A stretch of DNA of 64,000 bases from NCBI RefSeq assembly GCF_014837245.1, contig NZ_JACYFU010000002.1, positions 186,001 to 250,000 of the forward strand, given 5' to 3'. The notes beneath the pieces are model-generated. The model had not been told where the DNA came from and did not search any database. It was given only the letters and a program-made list of their open reading frames with translations. Source of the stretch: Devosia oryzisoli. Lineage in GTDB: Bacteria > Pseudomonadota > Alphaproteobacteria > Rhizobiales > Devosiaceae. Numbering within the stretch: the first letter of the stretch is position 1; every line of letters begins with the position of its first letter. Shown here piece by piece: positions 1-9,129 of the stretch. The position numbers were made by a program, and so were the translations under genes.

Positions 1-242
1 TCGCCGCCGTTCCCCAAGGCGAACTCACCCCGCTTCGCAGCGTCCGGAGCCGCAGCAATTCCCGGGCTCCGAAGGTGGAAGAATTTTTCTTTCTGCCTAA
101 GTGATTCAGCAGACTCGCGTTTTCGAGATCGACCCGGAAACAGCCAATACTGACCGCTGGACAACCGGCCCGTAGCTGATTCATAACTTGTTAAGGGCAA
201 ATCGGGGTTGGGGCTAACCCCCTCTTCTACAAGGAGAAATTT
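1..242. other. Leader region upstream of the first histidine kinase
   Basis: No gene is firmly supported here. One forward frame is open from the window edge to a TAA at 98-100 and could be the tail of a gene that starts outside the window, but its Arg/Pro-rich translation resembles nothing I recognise. The last bases hold a strong Shine-Dalgarno sequence (AAGGAG at about 231-236) for the kinase at 243, and a small GGGGTT/AACCCC stem lies just before it. The promoter is probably in the AT-richer stretch around 170-200. Confidence 0.4.
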
Positions 243-1895
243 ATGCGGTCGTCGGGGGCATCCGACGCCGGCGCCGTAGGATTCCGCGCTGGCACAGAAG
301 ATCGACCACCGCGGTGCAAAGCCGCCGGCGCCCTTTCTCCCGCGGCGCGACTGAAAGCCTTGGCTTCCCCCATCACTCTCGCGGTAACCGTCACGGCCTT
401 CGCGTGCGCACTTCTCTTCATCGCCTACGACACCGGCCACTCGCTGGCTGAAATCGGCCGTGAGTTCTCGCTCATCGGCAATATCATCGCCCAGGACGCC
501 GCTAAGCAGCCGGCCTCGGAATTGCCAGCGGCATTGACGCAAGAGGCGGCGCGCTTCACGCAGGTCCGGCGGGTCGGCATCGATGACGGCACCATCAGCG
601 AGAGCCTCTTCTCGAGGCGCTTCAAAGCCGGTTCACACGGCGTCTTGACCGTGGATTTCCACGATACCGGTGCCTTGGCGGGGCTAGGGACGCGCAGCGC
701 AGCCGCCCTCCTGCTGGCCACATGCATGTCACTCGCCAGCATTCGCCGCCGCCGCAAGTCGGGCATGCCTGACCGGCTGCAACGCGACAACTACCGCACC
801 CTTGCTGCGGCCGTGCCGCTCGGCCTCGCCTGCTGGACAAAGGCGGGTGAACTGATCGTGTGCAATGACCGCTATCGCGACCGGCTCAACCTGGACAAGA
901 GCCGCATTACCTACCACGCCGCCGTCTCGCGCCTGATCGCCGGCGGCTACATGAAGCTTCTGCGCGAGGACGACAACAATCGCGTGCTGGAACTGCATCG
1001 CGAGGATGGCGCCGTGCTCCTGATCGACGAGCGACCCCTCGCCGATGGCGGCTTCATGACGCTGGTCTCCGATGTCACCGAGCAGAAGCGTGCCGATGCG
1101 CTAATTGATGCCATACGCGAAGAACAGCGCCTGCTGGCCCGCCGCTACCACGAGGAAAAACTCAAGGCCGAAGCGGCGAGCCGGTCCAAGACAGCGTTTC
1201 TCGCCCATCTCAGCCACGATGTCCGGACGCCGCTCAACCATATCATCGGCTTTGCCGAATTGATGAAGCACCAGACCTATGGCCCGCTCGGCGACCCGCG
1301 CTATGTCGAGTACGTCCAGACGATCCAGGCCTCGGGTGAACATTTGCTCGCCTCGTTCGCCACGATCCTGGAACTGGCCGAGCTTGAAAGCGGGCAGAGG
1401 GCCCTGCGGCAGGACCCGGTGGCCATCGATAGCCTCGTGTCTGATATTGCGCGCAAGTATCAGGCCCAGATCAAGCGGGCCGGCGTCCGCATGGACCTCG
1501 GCATCGGCTGCGGGGCCGTAGTGCGGGGGGACCGGCTCGGCTTTGCCCGCATGATCGGAAACATCATCGAAAACTCCATCCGCTTTACGCCCAGGGGCGG
1601 TGAAATTCGCCTGGCGACCTTCGCGGCAGATGATGGAGTGGTCATCGAAGTCAGCGACACGGGCATCGGCATGGACGACGAACGCCTCTCCAGCCTCAGC
1701 CAGCCCTTCGTGCTGGGAGACGCGACCTTCACCCGCGAGGGCGTGGGACAGGGCCTGGGCATCTCCATAGCGCGGGCCATTGCCGGCTCGAGTGGCGGGC
1801 ACCTTGCCATCGATTCCACCCCCGGGATCGGCACGACGGTTGCCATCTCGTTGCCGCTCGAGAGCATGATCGGCGACACGGTCGCAGCGGAATAA
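243..1895 (+). CDS. PAS-domain sensor histidine kinase, DivJ/PleC/PdhS type
   Basis: Predicted membrane-associated histidine kinase of 550 residues. A hydrophobic segment at about residues 43-62 and a second near 150-165 enclose a short periplasmic loop. A PAS-like domain follows (about 190-280, beginning around ACWTKAGELIVCNDRYRD), then a coiled linker. The HisKA box FLAHLSHDVRTPLNHIIGF carries the phospho-accepting His at residue 325, and the ATPase domain shows N (NIIENSIRF), DTGIGM and GQGLG boxes. The H-box wording is that of the DivJ/PleC/PdhS cell-cycle kinases, but the cognate regulator cannot be told from this window and no response regulator is adjacent. The ATG follows AAGGAG at ideal spacing. 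It converges on glnE, with only six bases between the two stop codons. Confidence 0.85.
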   Translation: MRSSGASDAGAVGFRAGTEDRPPRCKAAGALSPAARLKALASPITLAVTVTAFACALLFIAYDTGHSLAEIGREFSLIGNIIAQDAAKQPASELPAALTQEAARFTQVRRVGIDDGTISESLFSRRFKAGSHGVLTVDFHDTGALAGLGTRSAAALLLATCMSLASIRRRRKSGMPDRLQRDNYRTLAAAVPLGLACWTKAGELIVCNDRYRDRLNLDKSRITYHAAVSRLIAGGYMKLLREDDNNRVLELHREDGAVLLIDERPLADGGFMTLVSDVTEQKRADALIDAIREEQRLLARRYHEEKLKAEAASRSKTAFLAHLSHDVRTPLNHIIGFAELMKHQTYGPLGDPRYVEYVQTIQASGEHLLASFATILELAELESGQRALRQDPVAIDSLVSDIARKYQAQIKRAGVRMDLGIGCGAVVRGDRLGFARMIGNIIENSIRFTPRGGEIRLATFAADDGVVIEVSDTGIGMDDERLSSLSQPFVLGDATFTREGVGQGLGISIARAIAGSSGGHLAIDSTPGIGTTVAISLPLESMIGDTVAAE

Positions 1896-1901
1896 GCGAG
1901 G

Positions 1902-4781
1902 CTAAAGCGCTGCCGCCTTTTCGTACCAGTGACTGGCAGCGGCTTCGACTTCGCCCTGCATTTGCGCAATGTCGAGTTCGAGCCGCCCGAAATCGGGATA
2001 GTGCGCCAGATGGGCCAGAAGGTCCTTGAAGGCCGGCGTCCACGCCTCATCCTTGAACGGGCTGATGAGCGCGGAACTCATGACCTGCAGCGCTGTCGAA
2101 TAGAGGCCGTGGATTTCGGCGAGCCGCTGCCCCTCCGGTACCAGCCCCAGTTCCCCCAGACGAGCCAGGACGGCGGCGGTTTGCGCCTGTGGCAGCCGCA
2201 CCTGGGTCCCCGCGACCAACTGCGCGGACTGGGCGATGAACTCCAGATCCACAAGTCCACCATTGGCCAGTTTTAAGTCAAACGGGTGCCGCGGCTTACG
2301 CTCCCGGGCCATCAGCGCACGCATGGACACCACATCCTCGACAACTTTTGCCGGGTCGCGCACGCGCGACATCACCTCCCCGATGGCCGCGTCCACCTTG
2401 GCGGCCATGTTCCCGGTCGCTGCCACAACGCGCGCCCGGCTCAAGGCCAGATGCTCCCAGGTCCAGGCGTTGTCCTTGTGGTAGGCGTTGAACCCCGTCA
2501 GGCTCGTCGCGAGCGGGCCGGAGTTGCCGGACGGGCGCAGGCGCATGTCCGCTTCATACAGAACGCCTTCCGCCGTAGGCGCCGAAACGGCAGCCAGCAG
2601 GCGCTGCGTCAGCCGCGCGAAGTAATGCGATGGCGACAGCGACCGCTCCCCATCGCTCTCCACGTCGGGCGCATCGTAGAGCAGGATGAAGTCGAGATCG
2701 GAGGTGTAGGTCATTTCCCGGCTTGCCATCTTTCCGAAGGCTAGCAGGGCGATTTCCGCACCCGGTATTTCCCCGTGGCGCCGCGCAAACTCGGTGCGGA
2801 CGCTGGCGAAGAGGCGCTGCAGCAGGGTTTCGGCGAGGGCCGTGAACTGCTCGCCGGCGCCGGCCGCACTAACCGTTCCCGAGAGGAGCCCCGCAGCCAC
2901 CAGGAACTTCTGCTCCTGCCCGATGATGCGGGCGCGGTCGATGAGATCCTCATAGGACAAGGCGTCTGCCAGGAAGGCATCGACCTTCCCCACCAGCACG
3001 TCGCGATGCGTCACGTCCTCGGCGAACGCCGGATCGATCAGTCCGTCCATGACATGGGCACGATGAATGACAGCTTCTGCCATGCGCGGGGCGGACGACA
3101 TAAACTGCACGAGCAACGTGCGCAATTGCGCGTGATTGCGCAGGAGCGCAAAAAGCTGGACGCCTGCGGGCAGGCGGGAAAGAAAATCGTCGAAACGGGC
3201 CAAGGCACCGTCGGCATTGCCGGCCATGCCAAACGTAATCAGGAGCGCCGGCAACAGTTCGGTGAGGTGAGCGCGAGCCGCCGACGTCCGCGTGGCGCCG
3301 TAGCTCCCATAGTGCCACTTGCGCACGGTCTCGATGGCCTTGTGGGCATCGGCGAAGCCCATCGCGGTGAGCGTCTCGAGCGTGCCGGGGTCGTCGTCGC
3401 TGCCGGTAAAAACCAGATTACCCTCTCCTGCGCCCAGCGACTCGCCCTCCGTGAAGAGTTCGCCATAGTAGCGCGCCACCCGCTCCAGCGCGCCGCGATA
3501 GCTGTGCTCGAAGCGCGCAGGCTCCGGCTCGCCCATCAGCCGCCCGATGACCGATACGCCCTCGGGCGTATCGGGCATGATGTGCGTCTGTTCGTCCCGC
3601 AGCATCTGCAGGCGGTTCTCGACGGCCCTCAGGTACCAGTAGGTTTCAGTCAGCTCCGAGGCCGCTTCGCGGCTGATCCAGTTGCCTTCCGCAAGAGCAG
3701 CAAGGGCCTCTCCCGTTGGCCGAACGCGCAGCGCCGGGTCGCGCCCGCCGGCGATCAGTTGCTGGGTTTGGGCAAAGAACTCGATTTCCCGTATGCCGCC
3801 CCGGCCCAGCTTGACGTTGTGCCCCTCGACCCGGATATCCCCCACCTTCTTGGTGACGTTGATCTGGCGTTTCATCGCCTGGATGTCGGCGATCGTCGCA
3901 AAGTCGAGGTGCTTGCGCCACACGTAGGGCGCCAGCTCTTTCAGGAGAAGTTTCCCCACCGCCTTGTCGCCAGCGCAGGGGCGCGCCTTGATCCAGGCAG
4001 CGCGTTCCCAGTTCTGGCCGCGCACCTCGTAGTAGGCCAGCGCCGCGTCCACCGACAGCGCCACAGGGGTCGAGCCCGGATCAGGGCGCAAGCGCAGGTC
4101 GGTGCGGAAGACATAGCCGAATGCCTGCCGCTCCTCCATCAGGCCGACAAGCTTCTGAACCATGCGGGAATAGATCTTGGTCGCCTCCTCGGGCTCTTTG
4201 AGCACCCCCCGCTCCGGATCGAAGAAGGCGACGATGTCGATGTCGGATGAATAGTTGAGCTCGCGCCCGCCATGCTTGCCCAGTGCGAAGAGGGCGAGTC
4301 CCGAATTGGCCGCCGTAGCCTCACTCTCGGGGATGGCCAACCGCCCGGCGGCGAAGGCCTGGCGCATCAGAAAATCAAGCGCGGCTTCGAGCGCTGCGTC
4401 GGCGAGATCCGACAAGGCTTCCGTGGCCCGGGCCGTTGTCCAGGCGTCGCCGGTTTCGGCGATCGCGGCAAGAAGTGCGGTGCGACCCTTGGCAATGCGC
4501 AATGTACGCGCCACCTCGCCCTCATCGGCGTGCCGGCCGGTCTCCCTCACCATCGCCAGGAGAGAGTTTAACGCGTCGTCGGCATCATCCTCTAGCGTCT
4601 TAGCTAGCCACGCCGCATGTTTGCGGGTGAGGTCGAGCAGGTAGGGAGCAGACCCCAGCAGGGGTGCAAGAGTCCCCGAGGCCGATCTCAGGACCGCCGC
4701 CTGTTCCTCCGGCAACTCCGCCAGAAGCGCATCGAAGGCACGGTGATCGTCGGGCGGCAGGGGAGAAAGGGAGATGCTCAT
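1902..4781 (-). CDS. glnE: Bifunctional glutamine synthetase adenylyltransferase/deadenylase
   Basis: GlnE adds AMP to, or phosphorolytically removes it from, a Tyr of glutamine synthetase in response to PII state, and so tunes ammonium assimilation. The protein has 959 residues, close to the usual length of about 950. Two nucleotidyltransferase modules are visible. The N-terminal deadenylylating half has NYSSDIDIVAFFD near residue 180, and the C-terminal adenylylating half has TYTSDLDFILLYD near residue 695; each keeps the DxD metal-binding motif. The PII-uridylyltransferase-type helical domains follow each module. It is the last gene of a leftward block after a kinase (45-base gap), a position glnE also has in rhizobia. 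Confidence 0.97.
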   Translation of the reverse strand: MSISLSPLPPDDHRAFDALLAELPEEQAAVLRSASGTLAPLLGSAPYLLDLTRKHAAWLAKTLEDDADDALNSLLAMVRETGRHADEGEVARTLRIAKGRTALLAAIAETGDAWTTARATEALSDLADAALEAALDFLMRQAFAAGRLAIPESEATAANSGLALFALGKHGGRELNYSSDIDIVAFFDPERGVLKEPEEATKIYSRMVQKLVGLMEERQAFGYVFRTDLRLRPDPGSTPVALSVDAALAYYEVRGQNWERAAWIKARPCAGDKAVGKLLLKELAPYVWRKHLDFATIADIQAMKRQINVTKKVGDIRVEGHNVKLGRGGIREIEFFAQTQQLIAGGRDPALRVRPTGEALAALAEGNWISREAASELTETYWYLRAVENRLQMLRDEQTHIMPDTPEGVSVIGRLMGEPEPARFEHSYRGALERVARYYGELFTEGESLGAGEGNLVFTGSDDDPGTLETLTAMGFADAHKAIETVRKWHYGSYGATRTSAARAHLTELLPALLITFGMAGNADGALARFDDFLSRLPAGVQLFALLRNHAQLRTLLVQFMSSAPRMAEAVIHRAHVMDGLIDPAFAEDVTHRDVLVGKVDAFLADALSYEDLIDRARIIGQEQKFLVAAGLLSGTVSAAGAGEQFTALAETLLQRLFASVRTEFARRHGEIPGAEIALLAFGKMASREMTYTSDLDFILLYDAPDVESDGERSLSPSHYFARLTQRLLAAVSAPTAEGVLYEADMRLRPSGNSGPLATSLTGFNAYHKDNAWTWEHLALSRARVVAATGNMAAKVDAAIGEVMSRVRDPAKVVEDVVSMRALMARERKPRHPFDLKLANGGLVDLEFIAQSAQLVAGTQVRLPQAQTAAVLARLGELGLVPEGQRLAEIHGLYSTALQVMSSALISPFKDEAWTPAFKDLLAHLAHYPDFGRLELDIAQMQGEVEAAASHWYEKAAAL

Positions 4782-4826
4782 TTCGGAGGCATAACCTGCG
4801 CCCTTCTCGCGAGCAAGGCGGGCGAG

Positions 4827-6242
4827 CTAAGGCAAGGGCAGGTCCATGACCGCCCGGACACCTGGGGTATTGTCCTCCAGCCGAAAGGTCCCGCCATGCA
4901 ATCTGGCTACGGCATTCACGAGGGAGAGCCCCAGCCCGGAGCCAGGCTCGGACCGGCTCTTCTCCAGCCGGACGAAGCGCTCCAGGACACGCTGCCGATC
5001 TGCCGCCGCGATGCCCGATCCGTTATCGGCGACCGCGATCAGCGCACGCCCATCCCGCGCCTTAAGGCTCACGACGATCTGCCCGGCAGTGCCGTCCTCC
5101 GGCCGCGCATATTTCACCGCGTTCTCCAGAAGGTTCGCCAGCGCCTGGCCGATGAGTTCGCGATTGGCGCGCAGCCTTACCCCTTCGTCGATGTCGGTTA
5201 CCAGGACGATGTGCGCATCCTCGGCCACCGGCCCATAAAGCTCCGCCACGTCCGCAACGACTGGGCCCACGTCGATATCGGAGAGCGCACCTGAGGGGGT
5301 GCCAGCTTCGGCCCTCGCGATCATCAGCAGGGCATTGAACGTGTGGATTAGTCGGTCGCTCTCGGCAATGACCGTCTCCAGCGCCCGTTCGCGCGTTTCC
5401 TCGCTGGTGCCCTCGCGCAAGGCAGCCTCGGCCTGGTTGCGGAGGCGCGTGAGCGGCGTTTTCAAATCATGCGCCACATTGTCGGTCACCTCCTTCATGC
5501 CCTGCAGCAACTGTTCGATGCGGTCGAGCATGGCATTGAGGTTGGTGGCCAGGCCATCGAACTCGTCGTTGCGCCGGGTGACAGGAACGCGTTCGGAGAG
5601 GTTGCCGGACATGATCTTGGTGGAGGTCGCGCGGATCGTATCGATGCGCCGCAGGACGCGGCGCGCCGTAACGCCACCGGCCACAATGGAAAAGAGAATG
5701 ATGCCGACCACACCCACGAGGAAACTCTGCAGGATGATGGCTGAGTAGCCTCGCCTCTCGACCACGTCGCGACCCACCACGAGGCGCATGCCGTTCGGCA
5801 ACTCCACGGACCGGACAACGGCTACACCGCCACGCTGCGGAGCACCGGGCGGTGCGGGTGGGCCATCGCCGCTCAGCGGATCGGGCTGGTGGTAGCTGAA
5901 ACTATAGACGCCGGGATTGATCAACACTTCGGGGGGCACATTGTTCATGTTGCCCAGGAGATATTGCCCACTGGCATCGCTGAGATAATAGATGCCGGGC
6001 CCCGGCTGGCGCGACAGGCGGTCAAGCGCGAAAGCCATGGCCCTGATGCCCTGGTTGGCTTCGATGCGCTGGAACAGAGCCACTTCGCGATCGATGTCGT
6101 CGGCCTGCTGGCGCTGGATCTGGACGCTCGACTGCCAGCCAATGAACCCCATGAGCAGGATGGCGAACAGCACGAAGATGGCGATGAACGTCGCCGTCAG
6201 CCGTACCGTTGATGTGCGCCAGACCTGAGCGAAGCGGGCCAA
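4827..6242 (-). CDS. HAMP sensor histidine kinase, OmpR-type partner
   Basis: Inner-membrane sensor kinase of 471 residues. TM1 is at about 15-37, a periplasmic domain spans roughly 38-170 with a proline-rich stretch near 125-135, and TM2 is at about 171-192. A HAMP linker follows (about 193-245), then the H-box NVAHDLKTPLTRLRNQ with His258, an N-box (LANLLENAVKYA), and G boxes (DNGSGI, GSGLGLSLV). It begins three bases after the stop of the response regulator at 6246-6917, so the two are surely co-transcribed. The pair lies between degP and glnE, a layout also found in rhizobia, which suggests envelope-stress sensing, but the signal is unknown. Confidence 0.9.
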   Translation of the reverse strand: MARFAQVWRTSTVRLTATFIAIFVLFAILLMGFIGWQSSVQIQRQQADDIDREVALFQRIEANQGIRAMAFALDRLSRQPGPGIYYLSDASGQYLLGNMNNVPPEVLINPGVYSFSYHQPDPLSGDGPPAPPGAPQRGGVAVVRSVELPNGMRLVVGRDVVERRGYSAIILQSFLVGVVGIILFSIVAGGVTARRVLRRIDTIRATSTKIMSGNLSERVPVTRRNDEFDGLATNLNAMLDRIEQLLQGMKEVTDNVAHDLKTPLTRLRNQAEAALREGTSEETRERALETVIAESDRLIHTFNALLMIARAEAGTPSGALSDIDVGPVVADVAELYGPVAEDAHIVLVTDIDEGVRLRANRELIGQALANLLENAVKYARPEDGTAGQIVVSLKARDGRALIAVADNGSGIAAADRQRVLERFVRLEKSRSEPGSGLGLSLVNAVARLHGGTFRLEDNTPGVRAVMDLPLP

Positions 6243-6245
6243 GCG

Positions 6246-6917
6246 CTACTCCCGGATCATGTAGCCGGCGCCGCGCACCGTGTGCAGCAGCGGGGTGGCG
6301 TGACCCTTGTCGATCTTCGACCGCAAACGCGACATGTGGACGTCGATGACGTTGGTCTGCGGGTCGAAATGGTAGTCCCACACGTTCTCGAGCAGCATCG
6401 TGCGGGTCACCACTTTTCCTGCGTTCTTCATCAGGTATTCCAAAAGCCGGAATTCGCGCGGCTGCAGAAGGATGGTTTCGCCGTCCCTTTCGACCTTTCG
6501 CGAAAGCCGATCGAGCGTCAGCCCGCCAACAGCATAGCTGGTCGCCGCCTCTGCGGGGCTGGATCGGCGCGCCAGCACTTCGATGCGGGCCAGAAGCTCG
6601 GTGAAGGCATAGGGTTTGACGAGATAATCGTCGCCACCCGCGCGAAGCCCGGTCACCCGGTCGTCAACCTCGCCAAGCGCGGAGAGGATAAGCACCGGCG
6701 TCTTGTCGCCTTCGGCACGCAGGGATTCGATGATGGAGAGGCCGTCGCGGCGGGGCAGCATGCGGTCGACGATGAGGACGTCGTAGTCCATCCCGGACGC
6801 CATCGCGTATCCTGTCTCCCCGTCGGCGGAATGGTGTGTCACGTGCCCCGCTTCGTCCAGCGCCTGTACGAGGTAGCTGGCGGCTTCACGGTCGTCCTCG
6901 ATCAAAAGGATCTTCAC
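6246..6917 (-). CDS. OmpR/PhoB-family response regulator
   Basis: Two-domain transcriptional regulator of 223 residues. The receiver has the acidic pair (IEDD, residues 7-8), phospho-acceptor Asp in VLIVDRMLPRRDG at about residue 51, and the switch Lys in LVKPYA near 101. The C-terminal winged-helix DNA-binding domain (about 128-222) includes LQPREFRLLEYLMKNAGKVVT and the RLRSKIDKG recognition region. It is directly upstream of its kinase and downstream of degP, separated from degP by a terminator-like hairpin, so degP and the pair may form separate or partly separate transcripts. Its targets cannot be deduced here; neighbouring degP is a plausible one. Confidence 0.92.
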   Translation of the reverse strand: MKILLIEDDREAASYLVQALDEAGHVTHHSADGETGYAMASGMDYDVLIVDRMLPRRDGLSIIESLRAEGDKTPVLILSALGEVDDRVTGLRAGGDDYLVKPYAFTELLARIEVLARRSSPAEAATSYAVGGLTLDRLSRKVERDGETILLQPREFRLLEYLMKNAGKVVTRTMLLENVWDYHFDPQTNVIDVHMSRLRSKIDKGHATPLLHTVRGAGYMIRE

Positions 6918-6941
6918 GCTACCACTCCCGACAAATGAAAT

Positions 6942-6973
6942 CCGGCCCCGGGGAAGGGAATCCCCGAGGCCGG
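6942..6973 (-). terminator. Hairpin after degP, probable intrinsic or attenuating terminator
   Basis: Arms of 13 bases (6942-6954 and 6961-6973) pair with one mismatch around a six-base loop. Read on the minus strand, the hairpin follows the degP stop codon and leads into a short T-rich stretch (ATTTCATTT). The T-tract is imperfect, so partial readthrough into the response regulator gene is likely. Confidence 0.55.
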
Positions 6974-6987
6974 TACACTACCCGATT

Positions 6988-8526
6988 TTAGTCGTTGGTT
7001 TCGGCGTTGAGCGGCAGCCCGACAAAGCGGGACTCGCCGTCACGAGCGACCTTCACAAGCGCAGTGTTGAGGCCGCGATCCTTCACGGCCGCGATGGCCT
7101 GGTCGAAGTCGCTGGCACTGGCCACCGGCTTGTTGTCGACTTCCTGAACGACATCACCCACAGCCAGACCGCGCTCGGCGGCGATGCTGCCCGGTTCGAC
7201 ATTCTGGACGATCAAGCCACCCGAACCGTCACCGTTGGGCACGAGCGTCATGCCCATGCTCTGGGTGGACTCCGGCGCAGCCTGGGGAGCGCTGGGTGCC
7301 GTCTGGTCCTCGGAGGCCTGCTGCTCTTCGCTGAGCTTTGCCAGCTTGACCGAGATGGTCTGCTCCTTGCCATCGCGCCAGATGGTCAGCTCGACCGTCG
7401 AGTCGGGAGACTTGTTGCCGATGGTGCGGCTGAGGTCGAGGGCGTCGGTGATTTCTTCGCCATCAACCTGGGTGATGATATCGCCAGACTTGATGCCGGC
7501 TGCACCGGCGGGGCCGTCGGGCGTGGGTTCGCGAACGATGGCGCCCTTGGCATCGGACAGGCCAACGCTGTCAGCGATATCCTTGGTCACATCCTGAATG
7601 GAAACGCCAAGATAGCCGCGGGTCACCGAGCCGCTATTGATCAACTGGTTGACCACCTGCTTGACCGTATGCGCCGGGATAGCGAACGCGATACCCACAT
7701 TGCCGCCATTGGGCGAGTAGATGGCGCTGTTCACGCCAACGACCTGGCCCTTGGTGTTGAAGGACGGGCCACCGGAGTTACCGGTGTTGACCGCCGCGTC
7801 GATCTGCAGGAAGTCGCCATAGTTCGAACCGCCGATGTCGCGGCCTTCAGCCGAAATCACGCCGGCCGTCACCGTACCGCCAAGGCCGAACGGGTTGCCG
7901 ACAGCGATCACCCAGTCGCCAACACGGCTCGGCTCATCCTCGAAGCCCACGAAAGGCAGGTTGCTGCCTTCGATCTTGACCACGGCAAGGTCGGTGCGGG
8001 GGTCGGTGCCGACGATCTCGGCCGTCTTTTCACTGCCATCGTCCATCACAACGGTGACCTTGGTCGCGTCTTCGACCACGTGGTTGTTGGTGACGACGTA
8101 ACCGTCATCGGAAATCAGGAAGCCCGAACCGGCCGCCATGTAGTGGCGCGGCGCCTGCTGGCCCCCCGGACCGCCCTGGCCACCCGGGCCATTGAACTGG
8201 TCGAAGAAGTCGCGGAACGGGCTGTCTTCAGGAAGATCGGGGAAGTTGAACTGGAAGTTGCGGCCGCGCTGCTGCACGGGGCCGTTCTTTTCTTCGGCTT
8301 CGACAAGGATCGAAACCACGGCCGGCTTCACTGCCGAAACAAGATCCGCAAAGCCCTGCTGAACCTGCGCCTCGGGCACGACGATCTGCGCAGCCTTCTG
8401 CATCTGCGCATTGGCTGTCTGGCCCGTCATGACATAGGCGGTGGACACGCCGCCCACGCCGACCATAAGGGCAAGAGCGGAGGCTCCGAGCCAGCGTCGG
8501 GTGCGCGAGAGAATTGTCGAACGCAT
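6988..8526 (-). CDS. degP: Periplasmic serine endoprotease DegP/Do family
   Basis: HtrA-type protease and chaperone that degrades or refolds damaged periplasmic proteins. It has 512 residues. An N-terminal signal sequence contains a hydrophobic core at about 14-34 and ends near the ALA-type region around residue 40. The trypsin-like domain has the catalytic triad His149 (TNNHVVED), Asp179 (TDPRTDLAV) and Ser251 (TGNSGGPS). Two PDZ domains follow at about 300-390 and 415-505. A Gly/Gln-rich insert near 112-127 lies in the Q-linker/LA-loop region. The ATG is preceded by a strong AAGGAGATA Shine-Dalgarno sequence. It follows ccmH and precedes a two-component pair, as in rhizobial genomes. Confidence 0.95.
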   Translation of the reverse strand: MRSTILSRTRRWLGASALALMVGVGGVSTAYVMTGQTANAQMQKAAQIVVPEAQVQQGFADLVSAVKPAVVSILVEAEEKNGPVQQRGRNFQFNFPDLPEDSPFRDFFDQFNGPGGQGGPGGQQAPRHYMAAGSGFLISDDGYVVTNNHVVEDATKVTVVMDDGSEKTAEIVGTDPRTDLAVVKIEGSNLPFVGFEDEPSRVGDWVIAVGNPFGLGGTVTAGVISAEGRDIGGSNYGDFLQIDAAVNTGNSGGPSFNTKGQVVGVNSAIYSPNGGNVGIAFAIPAHTVKQVVNQLINSGSVTRGYLGVSIQDVTKDIADSVGLSDAKGAIVREPTPDGPAGAAGIKSGDIITQVDGEEITDALDLSRTIGNKSPDSTVELTIWRDGKEQTISVKLAKLSEEQQASEDQTAPSAPQAAPESTQSMGMTLVPNGDGSGGLIVQNVEPGSIAAERGLAVGDVVQEVDNKPVASASDFDQAIAAVKDRGLNTALVKVARDGESRFVGLPLNAETND

Positions 8527-8652
8527 GGACTGTATCTCCTTCGATTAAGCTCTCAACAGCTTATGGGGGGAGTTTATGCAACGTGCCGCCTTTCGGCGAA
8601 GTTGCGCCAGCATTAAGCTTTGGCAATGTTGTGGGCGGGATCGTGACCTGAA

Positions 8653-9129
8653 TCAGTCCACGTGGGAGCGAGAGTTCCGCTCGTCTTCCAGCGCGGCTAG
8701 TGCCGCAGCTTCCTCATCCGTCAATGAAGACGGCGGCGGGGCCCGCCTTGCCCGCCGGGCGACAATCAATGCCATCAGCCCGATCAGGAACAGGACCGGC
8801 GCGGCTGCCCAGAGCAGCCAGGTGTGTGCGTTGAACCTGGGGCGCAGCAGCACATATTCCCCGTACCGATCCACCAGGTACTGCTCGACTTCCGCATTGC
8901 TGTCGCCGGCCACAAGCCGCTCCCTCACCAGGACGCGCAGGTCGCGGGCAAGGTCGGCATCGCTATCGTCGATGGACTGATTCTGGCAGACAAGGCAGCG
9001 CAGCCCGGCAGAAATGTCGCGGGCGCGCGCTTCGAGAGCAGGATCGGCGAGCATCTCGTCAGGGTTGACGGCCAGCGCCGGCATGGACAGCGACAGCAAA
9101 AGACCGATCAGAACGAGCAGCCTTGTCAT
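8653..9129 (-). CDS. ccmH: Cytochrome c maturation thioredoxin-like protein CcmH (CycL)
   Basis: Membrane-anchored periplasmic thiol oxidoreductase that keeps the apocytochrome c CXXCH cysteines reduced for haem ligation, working with CcmF and CcmI. It has 158 residues, with an N-terminal signal sequence (about 1-20), the hallmark [10 protein letters not shown] motif with Cys45 and Cys48, and a C-terminal membrane anchor at about 103-125. The start codon overlaps the ccmF stop by four bases, so it is translationally coupled as the last gene of ccmIEFH (cycHJKL in rhizobial nomenclature). Confidence 0.95.
   Translation of the reverse strand: MTRLLVLIGLLLSLSMPALAVNPDEMLADPALEARARDISAGLRCLVCQNQSIDDSDADLARDLRVLVRERLVAGDSNAEVEQYLVDRYGEYVLLRPRFNAHTWLLWAAAPVLFLIGLMALIVARRARRAPPPSSLTDEEAAALAALEDERNSRSHVD

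Noticed and set aside
1..100. C-terminus of an upstream gene in the first 100 bases
   Set aside because: The frame is open to a TAA, but the short Arg/Pro-rich translation gives no family evidence and could be chance.
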